64,000 bases of DNA from CAWEBF01 sp963807235 (lineage in GTDB: Bacteria > Acidobacteriota > Vicinamibacteria > Vicinamibacterales > UBA2999), in NCBI GenBank assembly GCA_963807235.1, contig CAWEBF010000034.1, positions 105,341 through 169,340 on the forward strand, given 5' to 3'. The number at the start of each line of letters is the position of its first letter. Position 1 is the stretch's first letter. The position numbers were made by a program, and so were the translations under genes. Below, piece after piece: positions 48,487-57,789 of the stretch. Below the pieces are notes generated by a model. The model did not search any database. It was not told the DNA's origin and saw nothing but the letters and a program-made list of their open reading frames with translations.

Positions 48487-49286
48487 GCGCCCAGCCCCGG
48501 AACCGCGGCCAGCAGCCGCTGCGTGTAGGCGTGCGCCGGCGACCGCAGAATCTGCCGGACGGCTCCTTCCTCGACGATGCGGCCTTCGTGCATCACCGCC
48601 ACGCGATCGGCCGTCTCGGCGATGACGCCGAAGTCGTGCGTGATGATCAGGAACGCCAGGTTGAAGCGCGCCTTGAGTTCGCGCAGCAGGTCGAGGATCT
48701 GCGCCTGGATGGTCACGTCCAGCGCGGTCGTGGGTTCGTCGGCCATCACCAGCGGCGGCTTGCACGCCAGCGCGATGGCGATCATCACGCGCTGGCGCAT
48801 GCCTCCCGAGAGCTGGTGCGGGTAGTCGCGCACGCGCCGCGCGGCGTCCGGAATGTGCACGGCCTCCATCAACTCGACGGCCTGCGCGGCGGCAGCCTTT
48901 CGCGCGTGTCCGTGGACGAACAGCGCCTCCGCGATCTGATCCCCCACGCGCATCACGGGATTCAGAGCGGTCATCGGCTCCTGAAAAATCAGGGAGATGC
49001 CTGCACCGCGAACCGCCCGCATCTCGCTCTCGGGAAGCCGCAGCAGATCGCGCCCCTCGAACAGGACTTCACCCGCGGTGATCCGGCCCCCGGGGGGCAC
49101 CAGGCGAAGGATGGAGAACGCCGTCATCGACTTGCCGCTGCCCGACTCGCCGACCAGGCCCAGCGTCTCGCCCGGCATGATCTGGAAGCTGACGTCGTTG
49201 ACGGCCGGCCGGGCACTTCCCGGAGGCCCGAACTCCACGGTCAGGTGCCGGACTTCCAGGAGTGGCGTGCCACGCCCCTCAGACAT
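48483..49286 (-). CDS. Oligopeptide/dipeptide ABC transporter ATPase (DppD/OppD type)
   Basis: A 267-residue ATPase, partner of the following gene. Walker A VGESGSGKSMTAFS, Q-loop LIFQEPMTALNPVM, signature LSGGMRQRVMIAIAL, Walker B LVMADEPTTALDVTIQ and H-loop IITHDFGVIAE, with the family C-terminal SPAHAYTQRLLAAVPGLG. It starts 8 nt after the mutase gene and overlaps the DppF-like gene, so all three share an operon. It powers uptake of peptides or similar solutes. Intact. Confidence 0.93.
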   Translation of the reverse strand: MSEGRGTPLLEVRHLTVEFGPPGSARPAVNDVSFQIMPGETLGLVGESGSGKSMTAFSILRLVPPGGRITAGEVLFEGRDLLRLPESEMRAVRGAGISLIFQEPMTALNPVMRVGDQIAEALFVHGHARKAAAAQAVELMEAVHIPDAARRVRDYPHQLSGGMRQRVMIAIALACKPPLVMADEPTTALDVTIQAQILDLLRELKARFNLAFLIITHDFGVIAETADRVAVMHEGRIVEEGAVRQILRSPAHAYTQRLLAAVPGLGA

Positions 49287-49294
49287 GCGTCTCC

Positions 49295-50851
49295 TCAGAC
49301 ATGCGCATCCCGATGCTCGCCGAACACTTCCCTGAGCGTATCGGCAATCTCTCCCAGCGTGGCCAGGCGCTCTACGGCGGCGATGATGGGCGGGACGAGG
49401 TTCTCGCCCGACCGGGCCGCCGCGTCCACGGCCGCGAGGGCGGGCCGCACGGTCTCCTCGCTGCGCGACGCCCGGAGCGCACGAAGGCGTTCCACTTGTG
49501 CCCGCTCGATTCCGGCGTCCACCTGAAAGACCTCCACACCGTCCGCTGCGATATCGGCGAAGCGATTCACGCCCACGACGACCTGTTCACCCGCGTCCAC
49601 CGCCTTCTGCGTGCGGTACGCGGACTCCTGGATCTCGCGCTGCACGGTGCCGCGCTCGATGGCCGCCAGCACGCCGCCCTGCGCCTCCAGGCCGTCCATG
49701 ATCCGGAGTGCCTCGGTTTCGATGCGGGCGGTCAACTCCTCCACGGCATAGGAGCCGCCGGCCGGATCGACGGTACGCGCCACGCCGCTCTCGTGCAGCA
49801 GGATCTGCTGCGTGCGGAGCGCGGTCGTGGCGCTTTCCTCGGTCGGCAGCGACAGCGCCTCGTCGCGGCCGTTGGTGTGAATCGACTGCGCGCCGCCGAG
49901 CACCGCCGACAGCGCCTGCAGCGTCACCCGCACGATGTTGTTGTCGGGCTGCTGGGCCGTGAGCGTGCTGCCCGCGGTCTGCGCGTGGAACCGGAGCTGC
50001 TGGGCCCGCGGCTCGGTGGCGCCGAACCGGTCGCGCATCAGGCGCGCCCACAAGCGTCGCGCCGCGCGGAACTTCGCGATCTCCTCGATGAAGTTGCTGT
50101 GGGCGTTGAAGAAGAACGACAGGCGCGTGCCCACGGCGTTCACGTCGAGCCCGCTGGCCACGCAGGCTTCAACGTAGGCGCACGCGTGCGCCAGCGTGAA
50201 GGCGACCTCCTGGACGGCCGTGGCGCCGGCCTCGCGGATGCGGTACCCGCTGACCGAGATGGGGTGCCACCGCGGCATCGACCGTTCGCAGAACGCCACC
50301 ACGTCGGCCACCAGGCGCATCGACGGCCGCGGCGGGAAGATGTAGGTGCCGCGCGCCACGTACTCCTTCAGGATGTCGTTCTGAAGCGTGCCGGCCAGCG
50401 CGGACACGTCGGCGCCTTGTCTCCTGGCCACGGCCACGTAGAGCGCGAGCAGGATGATCGCCGTCGCGTTGATGGTCATCGACGTCGAGACCGTATCCAG
50501 CCGGATGCCGTCGAAGAGCATCGCCATGTCCTCGACCGAGTCGATGGCCACGCCAACACGCCCCACCTCGCCCGCGGCCAGGCGGTGGTCCGAGTCGTAG
50601 CCAATCTGGGTGGGGAGGTCGAAGGCCACGCTCAGGCCCGTGCTCCCCTGCGAGAGCAGGTAGCGGTAGCGCGCGTTCGACTCTTGCGCGCTGCCGAACC
50701 CGGCGTACTGCCGCATCGTCCACGGCCGGCCCCGGTACATCGTGGGGTGGATGCCGCGTGTGAAGGGAAACGTACCGGGCAGCCCGATATCCGCGTCGGG
50801 GTCGAGTCCCGCGATGTCGTTCGGCGTCCGGAACGAACGTGCGCTGGCCAT
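49295..50851 (-). CDS. Methylmalonyl-CoA mutase family large subunit, catalytic domain only
   Basis: A 518-residue TIM-barrel acyl-CoA mutase chain. PFTRGIHPTMYRGRPWTMRQYAGFG, LSQGSTGLSVAFDLPTQ, GYDSD and STSMTINATA are typical of the methylmalonyl/isobutyryl-CoA mutase alpha chain. The cobalamin-binding domain (DxHxxG) is absent, so a separate small subunit must supply it, as for split mutases of the McmA/IcmA kind; none is in the window. Which acyl-CoA is used cannot be decided. It follows gpmA by 6 nt and precedes the ABC ATPases. Intact. Confidence 0.9.
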   Translation of the reverse strand: MASARSFRTPNDIAGLDPDADIGLPGTFPFTRGIHPTMYRGRPWTMRQYAGFGSAQESNARYRYLLSQGSTGLSVAFDLPTQIGYDSDHRLAAGEVGRVGVAIDSVEDMAMLFDGIRLDTVSTSMTINATAIILLALYVAVARRQGADVSALAGTLQNDILKEYVARGTYIFPPRPSMRLVADVVAFCERSMPRWHPISVSGYRIREAGATAVQEVAFTLAHACAYVEACVASGLDVNAVGTRLSFFFNAHSNFIEEIAKFRAARRLWARLMRDRFGATEPRAQQLRFHAQTAGSTLTAQQPDNNIVRVTLQALSAVLGGAQSIHTNGRDEALSLPTEESATTALRTQQILLHESGVARTVDPAGGSYAVEELTARIETEALRIMDGLEAQGGVLAAIERGTVQREIQESAYRTQKAVDAGEQVVVGVNRFADIAADGVEVFQVDAGIERAQVERLRALRASRSEETVRPALAAVDAAARSGENLVPPIIAAVERLATLGEIADTLREVFGEHRDAHV

Positions 50852-50857
50852 CGGGCG

Positions 50858-51601
50858 TCAGCCCGCCTTCCCCTGGTTCGCCACGGCCTGCGCCTTGCGC
50901 GCGGCCGCCTCCGCGTCGCCCAGGTAGGTACTTGCGCAGCGGCTTCAACGAGCCGTCCAGCTCGTAGACCAGTGGGATGCCGGTGGGAATGTTCAGCTCG
51001 ACGATGTCGGCCTCCGAGATGCCGTCGAGGTACTTCACCAGGGCGCGCAGGCTGTTGCCGTGGGCCGCGATGATCACACGCCGGCCGCCGCGGATGGCGG
51101 GTGCAATCGCCTCGTGCCAGTAGGGGAGGAACCGGGCCACCGTGTCGGCGAGCGATTCGGTCAGGGGAAGGTCCGGCACCGGCAAGTCTGCGTAGCGCCG
51201 GTCCCGCGACGGGTGCCGCTCATCACCGGCCTCGAGCGGCGGCGGCGGGATGTCGTAGCTGCGCCGCCACACCTTCACCTGCGCCTCGCCGTGCTTCGCG
51301 GCGGTTTCGGCCTTGTTCAGCCCCTGCAGCGCGCCGTAGTGACGCTCGTTGAGCCTCCAGGACGATTCCGTGGGAATCCACAGCGTTCCCATCTCGTCCA
51401 GCGTCAGCCACAACGTCCGAATGGCCCGGGTCAGCACCGACGTGTACGCGCGGTCGAACTCGAACCCTTCAGCCCTGAGCAGGCGTCCCGCCTCCCGCGC
51501 TTCCTCGCGGCCCCTCTCGGTCAGGTCCACGTCGGTCCACCCCGTGAACCGGTTCTCCTTGTTCCAGGCGCTCTCGCCGTGTCGCAGCAGCACCAGTCGC
51601 A

Positions 51602-51605
<4 letters not shown>
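50858..51605 (-). CDS. gpmA: Phosphoglycerate mutase (2,3-bisphosphoglycerate-dependent), frameshifted near 50928
   Basis: Interconverts 3- and 2-phosphoglycerate in glycolysis. LVLLRHGESAWNKENRFTGW carries the catalytic histidine in RHGE; TLWIPTESSWRLNERHYGALQG and IIAAHGNSLRALVKYLDG carry the other active-site residues. About 248 residues. Near 50928 a 4-nt duplication at GGTAGGTAC shifts the frame; the native end reads YLGDAEAAARKAQAVANQ to the stop at 50858. The ATG at 51605 overlaps the eno stop (ATGA). Pairing with eno fits, since the two catalyse consecutive steps. Confidence 0.93.
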
Positions 51606-52915
<1,310 letters not shown>

Positions 52916-52941
52916 GAGTGAATGGGGCCGGGTCGCGGTCA

Positions 52942-54228
52942 CTACGCGGGGGCGCTGCCGCGGTCCGCTGCCGCCTCGAGTTCGAGCGCGCGGGGGTCGA
53001 TGCTGCCCACGAGCGGCTCGTCGTTGGCCGTCACCACGACGACGCCCGCGTCGGAGACAGTGTGTCGGCGTCGATCTTCCACCGGATCGAACCCGATGAT
53101 AGCGCCTCGGGGCACGACGACGTCGCGGTCGATGATGGCGCGCCGGATCTTCACGTGTCGTCCCACGCGAACCCCCGGCATCAGGATCGAGTGTTCAATG
53201 GAGCTGAAGCTGTGCACCCGGACGTTCGGGCACAGGATGCTGCCGGTGACCGTGCTGCCCGAGATGATGCAGCCGTTCGACACAATCGAATCGTGCGCCT
53301 GACCGCACCGCATGCCGTCGCGGCCGAACACGAACTTGGCGGGCGGCGCCTGCGGCTGATAGGTGCGCAGCGGCCACTCGGGGTCGTAGAGGTTGAACTC
53401 GGGGCTCACGTGGCACAGGTCCATGCTGGCGTCGTAGTAGGCGTCCAGCGTCCCGATGTCGCGCCAGTATTTCGCCGCCTTCTTGTTCTCGTCGTAGAAG
53501 CGATAGGTGTAGACCGCACGTGTGCCGAAGAGCGACGGGATGATGTTCTTGCCGAAGTCGTGCTGGCTGTCCATGTTGCCCGCGTCGTGCTCGAGCGCCT
53601 TGATGAGAACGTCGGCCTTGAAAATGTAAATGCCCATCGACGCCAGCGCCAGATCCGGCAACCCCGGGATCGCAGGCGGTACCGCCGGCTTTTCCTGGAA
53701 GTCGCGCACGCGGTCATCCTCGTCGACGGCCAGGATACCGAAGCGGCGGCCTTCGGCCGCCGGGATCTCCAGCGCCGCCAGTGTCGCGTCGGCGCCCTTG
53801 TCGAGATGGAAGCGCAACATCTTCGAGTAGTCCATCTTGTAGACGTGGTCGCCGGAGAGCACGACCACGTGGCTCGGCGATTCGCGGACGATCGAGTAGA
53901 GGTTCTGGAACACCGCGTCGGCCGTGCCGAGATACCAGTGCTCACCGACACGTTTCTGGGGCGGCAGGAGCTCGATGAACTCGCCCAGCTCCTCCGAGAC
54001 CACGTTCCAGGCCATCCGGATGTGACGGCTCAGCGACAGCGACTTGTACTGCGTGGCGATGAAAATCCGGCGCAACCCCGAGTTGATGCAATTACTTAGG
54101 GTGAAATCCACGATGCGGTAGGGCCCGCCGAAGTACACGGCCGGCTTGGCGCGCTCGGCGGTCAGGGGGTGCAGTCGTTCGCCGGCCCCGCCTGCCAGCA
54201 GGATCACCAGCACATCGTCCAAGCTCAT
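52942..54228 (-). CDS. glgC: Glucose-1-phosphate adenylyltransferase
   Basis: Makes ADP-glucose for glycogen synthesis. A 428-residue protein with VILLAGGAGERLHPLTAERAKPAV (nucleotide loop), RIVDFTLSNCINSGL, HVVVLSGDHVYKMDYS, FQEKPAVPP with the substrate lysine and a C-terminal left-handed helix (SNGCIISGSTVTGSI, IRRAIIDRDVVVP). ATG at 54228 is the family start; the frame is open further upstream without homology. It is the first gene of a minus-strand run with eno, gpmA and the mutase. Intact. Confidence 0.95.
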   Translation of the reverse strand: MSLDDVLVILLAGGAGERLHPLTAERAKPAVYFGGPYRIVDFTLSNCINSGLRRIFIATQYKSLSLSRHIRMAWNVVSEELGEFIELLPPQKRVGEHWYLGTADAVFQNLYSIVRESPSHVVVLSGDHVYKMDYSKMLRFHLDKGADATLAALEIPAAEGRRFGILAVDEDDRVRDFQEKPAVPPAIPGLPDLALASMGIYIFKADVLIKALEHDAGNMDSQHDFGKNIIPSLFGTRAVYTYRFYDENKKAAKYWRDIGTLDAYYDASMDLCHVSPEFNLYDPEWPLRTYQPQAPPAKFVFGRDGMRCGQAHDSIVSNGCIISGSTVTGSILCPNVRVHSFSSIEHSILMPGVRVGRHVKIRRAIIDRDVVVPRGAIIGFDPVEDRRRHTVSDAGVVVVTANDEPLVGSIDPRALELEAAADRGSAPA

Positions 54229-54345
54229 TTGGAGTGCCTCACCGCCGTTGCACCACCTCGGCCGGTGTGATTCCGGCCGATCGATGATAGTCGGTGTTGC
54301 GCTAGAAAACCCCAGGTTTGGCTGATATTTAGCGCGTTCGCTCGA

Positions 54346-54375
54346 TTGACTTGCCCCCGTGGCCACGCCTATGAT
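54346..54375 (+). promoter_or_regulatory. Sigma-70 type promoter
   Basis: TTGACT (54346-54351), an 18-nt spacer and TATGAT (54370-54375), about 95 nt upstream of the secreted protein gene at 54468 and divergent from glgC. Confidence 0.55.
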
Positions 54376-54467
54376 CGAACGACTTAGCCGGCGTCGGGTC
54401 TCCGGTAGATCCGCGCGTATGGAGCCGCGGACGAGCGCCCACCGCTCGACGGAAAGGACACAGGGGG

Positions 54468-55550
54468 ATGAAGATTCGCAGGGGATTCGCGCTCGTCGCC
54501 GCCGTGGTCGCCGCCGTGACCTTTTGGGCCACCGTGGCGCCTCTCGTCGCGCAGCAGCGGAACAACAACAACAACCAGCAACGGCCGCAGCGCAACAAGA
54601 CCGAGCAGGTGGACGTCGAAACCCTGGTGCGTATGGTGGACGGCGTGGCGGGCGGCATACAGCAGGCCCCCGCGGACGTGCCCATCGCCTGGGAGAACAA
54701 TCACTTCGTCAAGGGTCAGGACGGCATCACGTACCTGCCGTTCACGCTGAACATCGACCGCTCGAAGTTGAGCAAAGGCGACGTGGCGCTCTACGTGCGC
54801 GTGGTCAGCAAGACCCCGGCGCCGGCCCCGGCGCCACCACCCGCCGCCGAAGCCAAGGGCGACGCGAAGAACCAGCCGCCGCCGCGCCCCGTGTACCCGT
54901 GGGACAACATCTCCTTCATCGAGGTCCCCTCCAGCGGCAAGCTGTCCCGCGCAATCGCGCTCCGGCCCGGGCAGTACGAGGCGTTCATCGCGATCAAGGA
55001 AAAGGGCACCGACCAGCGCAACGCGCCGCCGTCGAAGATGGGGCTCCTGCGGAAGGACCTGACGATCCCGGATTTCAACGTCGCGGAGCTCGCGACGAGC
55101 AGCATCCTGGTCGCCAGCGCGATCGAGGTGTTGGCCGCGCCGCTGCCCCCGGCGCAGCAGGAGGAGAACCCGTACGTCTTCGGCCCCATGAAGATCGGCC
55201 TGTCTCCCGACGGCAAGTTCGCCAAGAGCGGGGAGCTGAACCTGGTGTTCTGGATTTACGGCGCCGGCGCCGCGGCAGCGGGCAAGCCCGACGTGCAAAT
55301 CGACTACGCATTCCACCAGAAGCTGGCTGAGGGCGAAAAGTACTTCAACCGCACGCAGCCGCAGGCGCTGAATGCACAGAGCCTTCCGCCGGAATTCGAC
55401 GTGGCGGCTGGCCATCAACTTCCGGGGACGCTGACCGTACCGCTGGCCAGCTTCCCCGCGGGCGATTACCGGCTGGAGATCAAGGTCACGGACAAGACCT
55501 CGGGCAAGACTGTCGTCCAGAACGTCAGCTTTACCGTTCTGCCGGCGTAG
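54468..55550 (+). CDS. Secreted hypothetical protein with C-terminal beta domain
   Basis: A 360-residue exported protein. The signal peptide ends near LVAQQR, followed by an Asn/Gln-rich stretch, and proline/alanine linkers occur near residues 110-140. The C-terminal domain (FPAGDYRLEIKVTDKTSGKT, then QNVSFTVLP) resembles the beta-sandwich that ends GWxTD-type acidobacterial proteins, but the GWxTD core is not seen. AGGGGG lies before the ATG at 54468. It precedes an outer-membrane barrel gene by 81 nt, so the two may act together at the envelope. Function unknown. Confidence 0.72.
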   Translation: MKIRRGFALVAAVVAAVTFWATVAPLVAQQRNNNNNQQRPQRNKTEQVDVETLVRMVDGVAGGIQQAPADVPIAWENNHFVKGQDGITYLPFTLNIDRSKLSKGDVALYVRVVSKTPAPAPAPPPAAEAKGDAKNQPPPRPVYPWDNISFIEVPSSGKLSRAIALRPGQYEAFIAIKEKGTDQRNAPPSKMGLLRKDLTIPDFNVAELATSSILVASAIEVLAAPLPPAQQEENPYVFGPMKIGLSPDGKFAKSGELNLVFWIYGAGAAAAGKPDVQIDYAFHQKLAEGEKYFNRTQPQALNAQSLPPEFDVAAGHQLPGTLTVPLASFPAGDYRLEIKVTDKTSGKTVVQNVSFTVLPA

Positions 55551-55631
55551 CGAGCCGATCCGGGCCCACTCGCCGGGTGACCGGCGATAGAGACACTGGG
55601 CGCGTCGTGCGGGGGCACGAGGGAGCAGGGG

Positions 55632-57551
55632 ATGAAGGGCACGACCATGCACCAGTCAGCCTGTCGCGCGTCGGTCTTCGTAGTGCTGCTGACGGCCGCG
55701 CTGTGGCCGGCGTCTGCCGCCGCTCAAGTCTCGCCCAAGCCGCAGCCCGTCACCCGCCTGGCCGACAGCGTCTCGGCCGCGGTGTCCCAGGAAATCGCCG
55801 GTGTCGTAACCGACCACGCCGGCCAGCCACTCCGGGGGGCCGTCGTGTCGGCCCTGGGCGTGTCCTCCGCCTACGCGATGTCGGACCGGGACGGCAGATT
55901 CGTGCTGCGCAACCTGCCCTCCGGACCCTATATCGTGCGCGCGCATCTGCACGGCTACGTGCCGGCGCGAGGCCGCGTGGTGCAGGTGGCGACGGGCGCT
56001 CGAGGGCCGCTCTCGATCACTCTCCAGAGGCGCGCGGCATCACCAGACGATCCACCACAGGTCCTGGCCGCCGGTGTCGGACCGTTGCAGCCGGCGCAAG
56101 ACGATGAGATCGAGGAATCCGACAACCACGACCACGCCGAGGTGGCGTGGCGCCTGCGCCATTCCAGGCGCAGCGTGCTGAAGGACGCCACCGGCAACGT
56201 CGACCTCGACGGGCACGAGCCCGACGAGCGCGAAGGGGTGGCAACGGGTCTGGGCTGGGCTGTCGAGGGCTCGTCCCGCCTCGCGTCGGCGCTGCTGCCA
56301 GACCTCGATTTGAACGGGCAGTTCAACCTGCTGACCTCCACGTCGTTCGACCATCCACAGGAGCTGTTCTCGGCGTACGGCCAGATACCCAGGGGCGTGG
56401 CGTTCCTGTCGCTCGTGGCGCCCGCGGACGGCGGCGAGTGGCAGATGCGCGGGACCATGACCCAGGGCGATCTGTCGTCGTGGATCGTCTCCGGGTCGTT
56501 CGTCCGAAAGATCGACGCGGTCCACGCGTACGAGGCAGGCGTGTCCTACGCGATGCAGCGCTACATGGGTGGAAACGCCGAAGCGCTGGTGGCCCTGCGC
56601 GACGGCAGCCGCAATGTGGGCACGTTGTACGCGTTCGACAACTGGAAGGTGTCGCCGCGGTTGCGACTGACCTATGGCGCACGGTACGCCGACTACGACT
56701 ATCTGGACGACGAGCGCCTGTTCAGCCCGCGTGCCGGCATCGTCGTGCAGCCGGTCCCCGCGGACCCGACATTCCGTGTCCTGGCAAGCGCGAGCCGTTC
56801 CGAGACTGCTCCCGGCGCGGTGGAGTTCCTTCCCCCGGTGGCAGGCGTGTGGCTGCCGCCGGAGCGGACGTTCTCGTCGTTCGGCGATAGCCGGCTGGTG
56901 CCGCAACGCGTGGATCACGTCGAGGCCGGCGTGGAACAGGACATCGGCGCGTTGGTCGTCACGGCGCGTGCGTTCAAGCAGCAGACGATGGACCAGGTGG
57001 TCAGCGTGTTCGGGTCGCCGATTGCCTCCACCTCGTCGCGAACGGGGCACTACCACGTCGGATCCGCGGGGGATTTCAACGCAATCGGCTGGGGCGTCTC
57101 GGCCCAGTCGGCCGTGGGCGGCCACACGCGCGCGTCTGTGGACTACCAGCACGCCGTGGCCGAATGGCAGCGGGGTTTGCGCCCGTCCACGATGCCGGTG
57201 TCGCTGCCCGACGCTGTCGACGCGGTGTTCCGCCACGCCGACCGCGTGCACAGCCTGTCGGCGTCGGTTGACAGCATCGTCGCACCCAGCGAGACCAGGC
57301 TGCTCGTGATTTACCGGCTCAATTCCGCGAGAAGCATCCTGGATGAAAGCTCCGCCGCGGGCGGAAGCCGTTTCGAGGTGCAGGTCAACCAGGCGCTCCC
57401 GTTCCTGGCGTTCACCAACGCGAGATGGGAAGCCCTGGTCTCGGTACGCAACACGTTCTACGGGCCGGGGGGCGCAACGTCGCTCTACGACGAGATCCTG
57501 GTGGTCCGCCCGCCAACGCGGGTACTCGGAGGTGTCACCGTCAAGTTCTAG
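55632..57551 (+). CDS. TonB-receptor-like outer-membrane protein with carboxypeptidase-regulatory domain
   Basis: A 639-residue outer-membrane protein. Signal peptide to about residue 32 (LWPASAAAQ), then a CarboxypepD_reg domain (residues about 50-140: EIAGVVTDHAGQPLRGAVVSAL, SDRDGRFVLRNLPSGPYIVRA). The rest has alternating beta strands ending in F (LGGVTVKF), as expected of a beta-barrel; no clear plug domain or TonB box is seen. Its gene end forms the left arm of element E and a strong terminator follows at 57733. The downstream sensor kinase may respond to the same envelope signal. Confidence 0.78.
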   Translation: MKGTTMHQSACRASVFVVLLTAALWPASAAAQVSPKPQPVTRLADSVSAAVSQEIAGVVTDHAGQPLRGAVVSALGVSSAYAMSDRDGRFVLRNLPSGPYIVRAHLHGYVPARGRVVQVATGARGPLSITLQRRAASPDDPPQVLAAGVGPLQPAQDDEIEESDNHDHAEVAWRLRHSRRSVLKDATGNVDLDGHEPDEREGVATGLGWAVEGSSRLASALLPDLDLNGQFNLLTSTSFDHPQELFSAYGQIPRGVAFLSLVAPADGGEWQMRGTMTQGDLSSWIVSGSFVRKIDAVHAYEAGVSYAMQRYMGGNAEALVALRDGSRNVGTLYAFDNWKVSPRLRLTYGARYADYDYLDDERLFSPRAGIVVQPVPADPTFRVLASASRSETAPGAVEFLPPVAGVWLPPERTFSSFGDSRLVPQRVDHVEAGVEQDIGALVVTARAFKQQTMDQVVSVFGSPIASTSSRTGHYHVGSAGDFNAIGWGVSAQSAVGGHTRASVDYQHAVAEWQRGLRPSTMPVSLPDAVDAVFRHADRVHSLSASVDSIVAPSETRLLVIYRLNSARSILDESSAAGGSRFEVQVNQALPFLAFTNARWEALVSVRNTFYGPGGATSLYDEILVVRPPTRVLGGVTVKF

Positions 57552-57703
57552 CGAGGCCCTGGCCCCAGACCCTCGAGTATGTCAACGACCAGGGCCTCGC
57601 TAGAACCAGTATCACTGGCCCGCGCTCCGCGCGGGCGTAGACGTCTTGAACGGAGTGGAAACGTGGACTCATTGACAAGAATTCAGACCGTTCAAGACGT
57701 CTA
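57545..57703 (+). repeat. Tagged inverted-repeat element, copy E
   Basis: GTTCTAGCGAGGCCCTGG (57545-57562, includes the TAG stop) is perfectly complementary to 57589-57606. Then comes the tag CAGTATCACTGGCCC, a GC hairpin with 8-bp stem and TCC loop (57618-57636), and a third perfect inverted repeat TAGACGTCTTGAACGG/CCGTTCAAGACGTCTA (57638-57653 and 57688-57703), followed by GCGAGGCTTCG as in copies A and B. Confidence 0.85.
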
Positions 57704-57732
57704 GCGAGGCTTCGACGCGCCGGCAAGACAGC

Positions 57733-57761
57733 GGGGAGGCTTCCTTACCTCCCCATTTTTT
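57733..57761 (+). terminator. Intrinsic terminator
   Basis: A 7-bp stem GGGGAGG/CCTCCCC (57733-57739 and 57748-57754) with an 8-nt loop, followed by ATTTTTT. It ends the barrel-protein transcript 28 nt before the sensor kinase gene, which must have its own promoter or rely on readthrough. Confidence 0.85.
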
Positions 57762-57789
57762 GCCTCCGGCGACGCCTCCATCTAATTGA

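Noticed and set aside
54317..54333. Possible sigma-54 site (GG-N10-GC) upstream of the 54468 gene
   Set aside because: Spacing fits but the -12 box reads TAGC instead of TTGC, and a good sigma-70 promoter lies just downstream.
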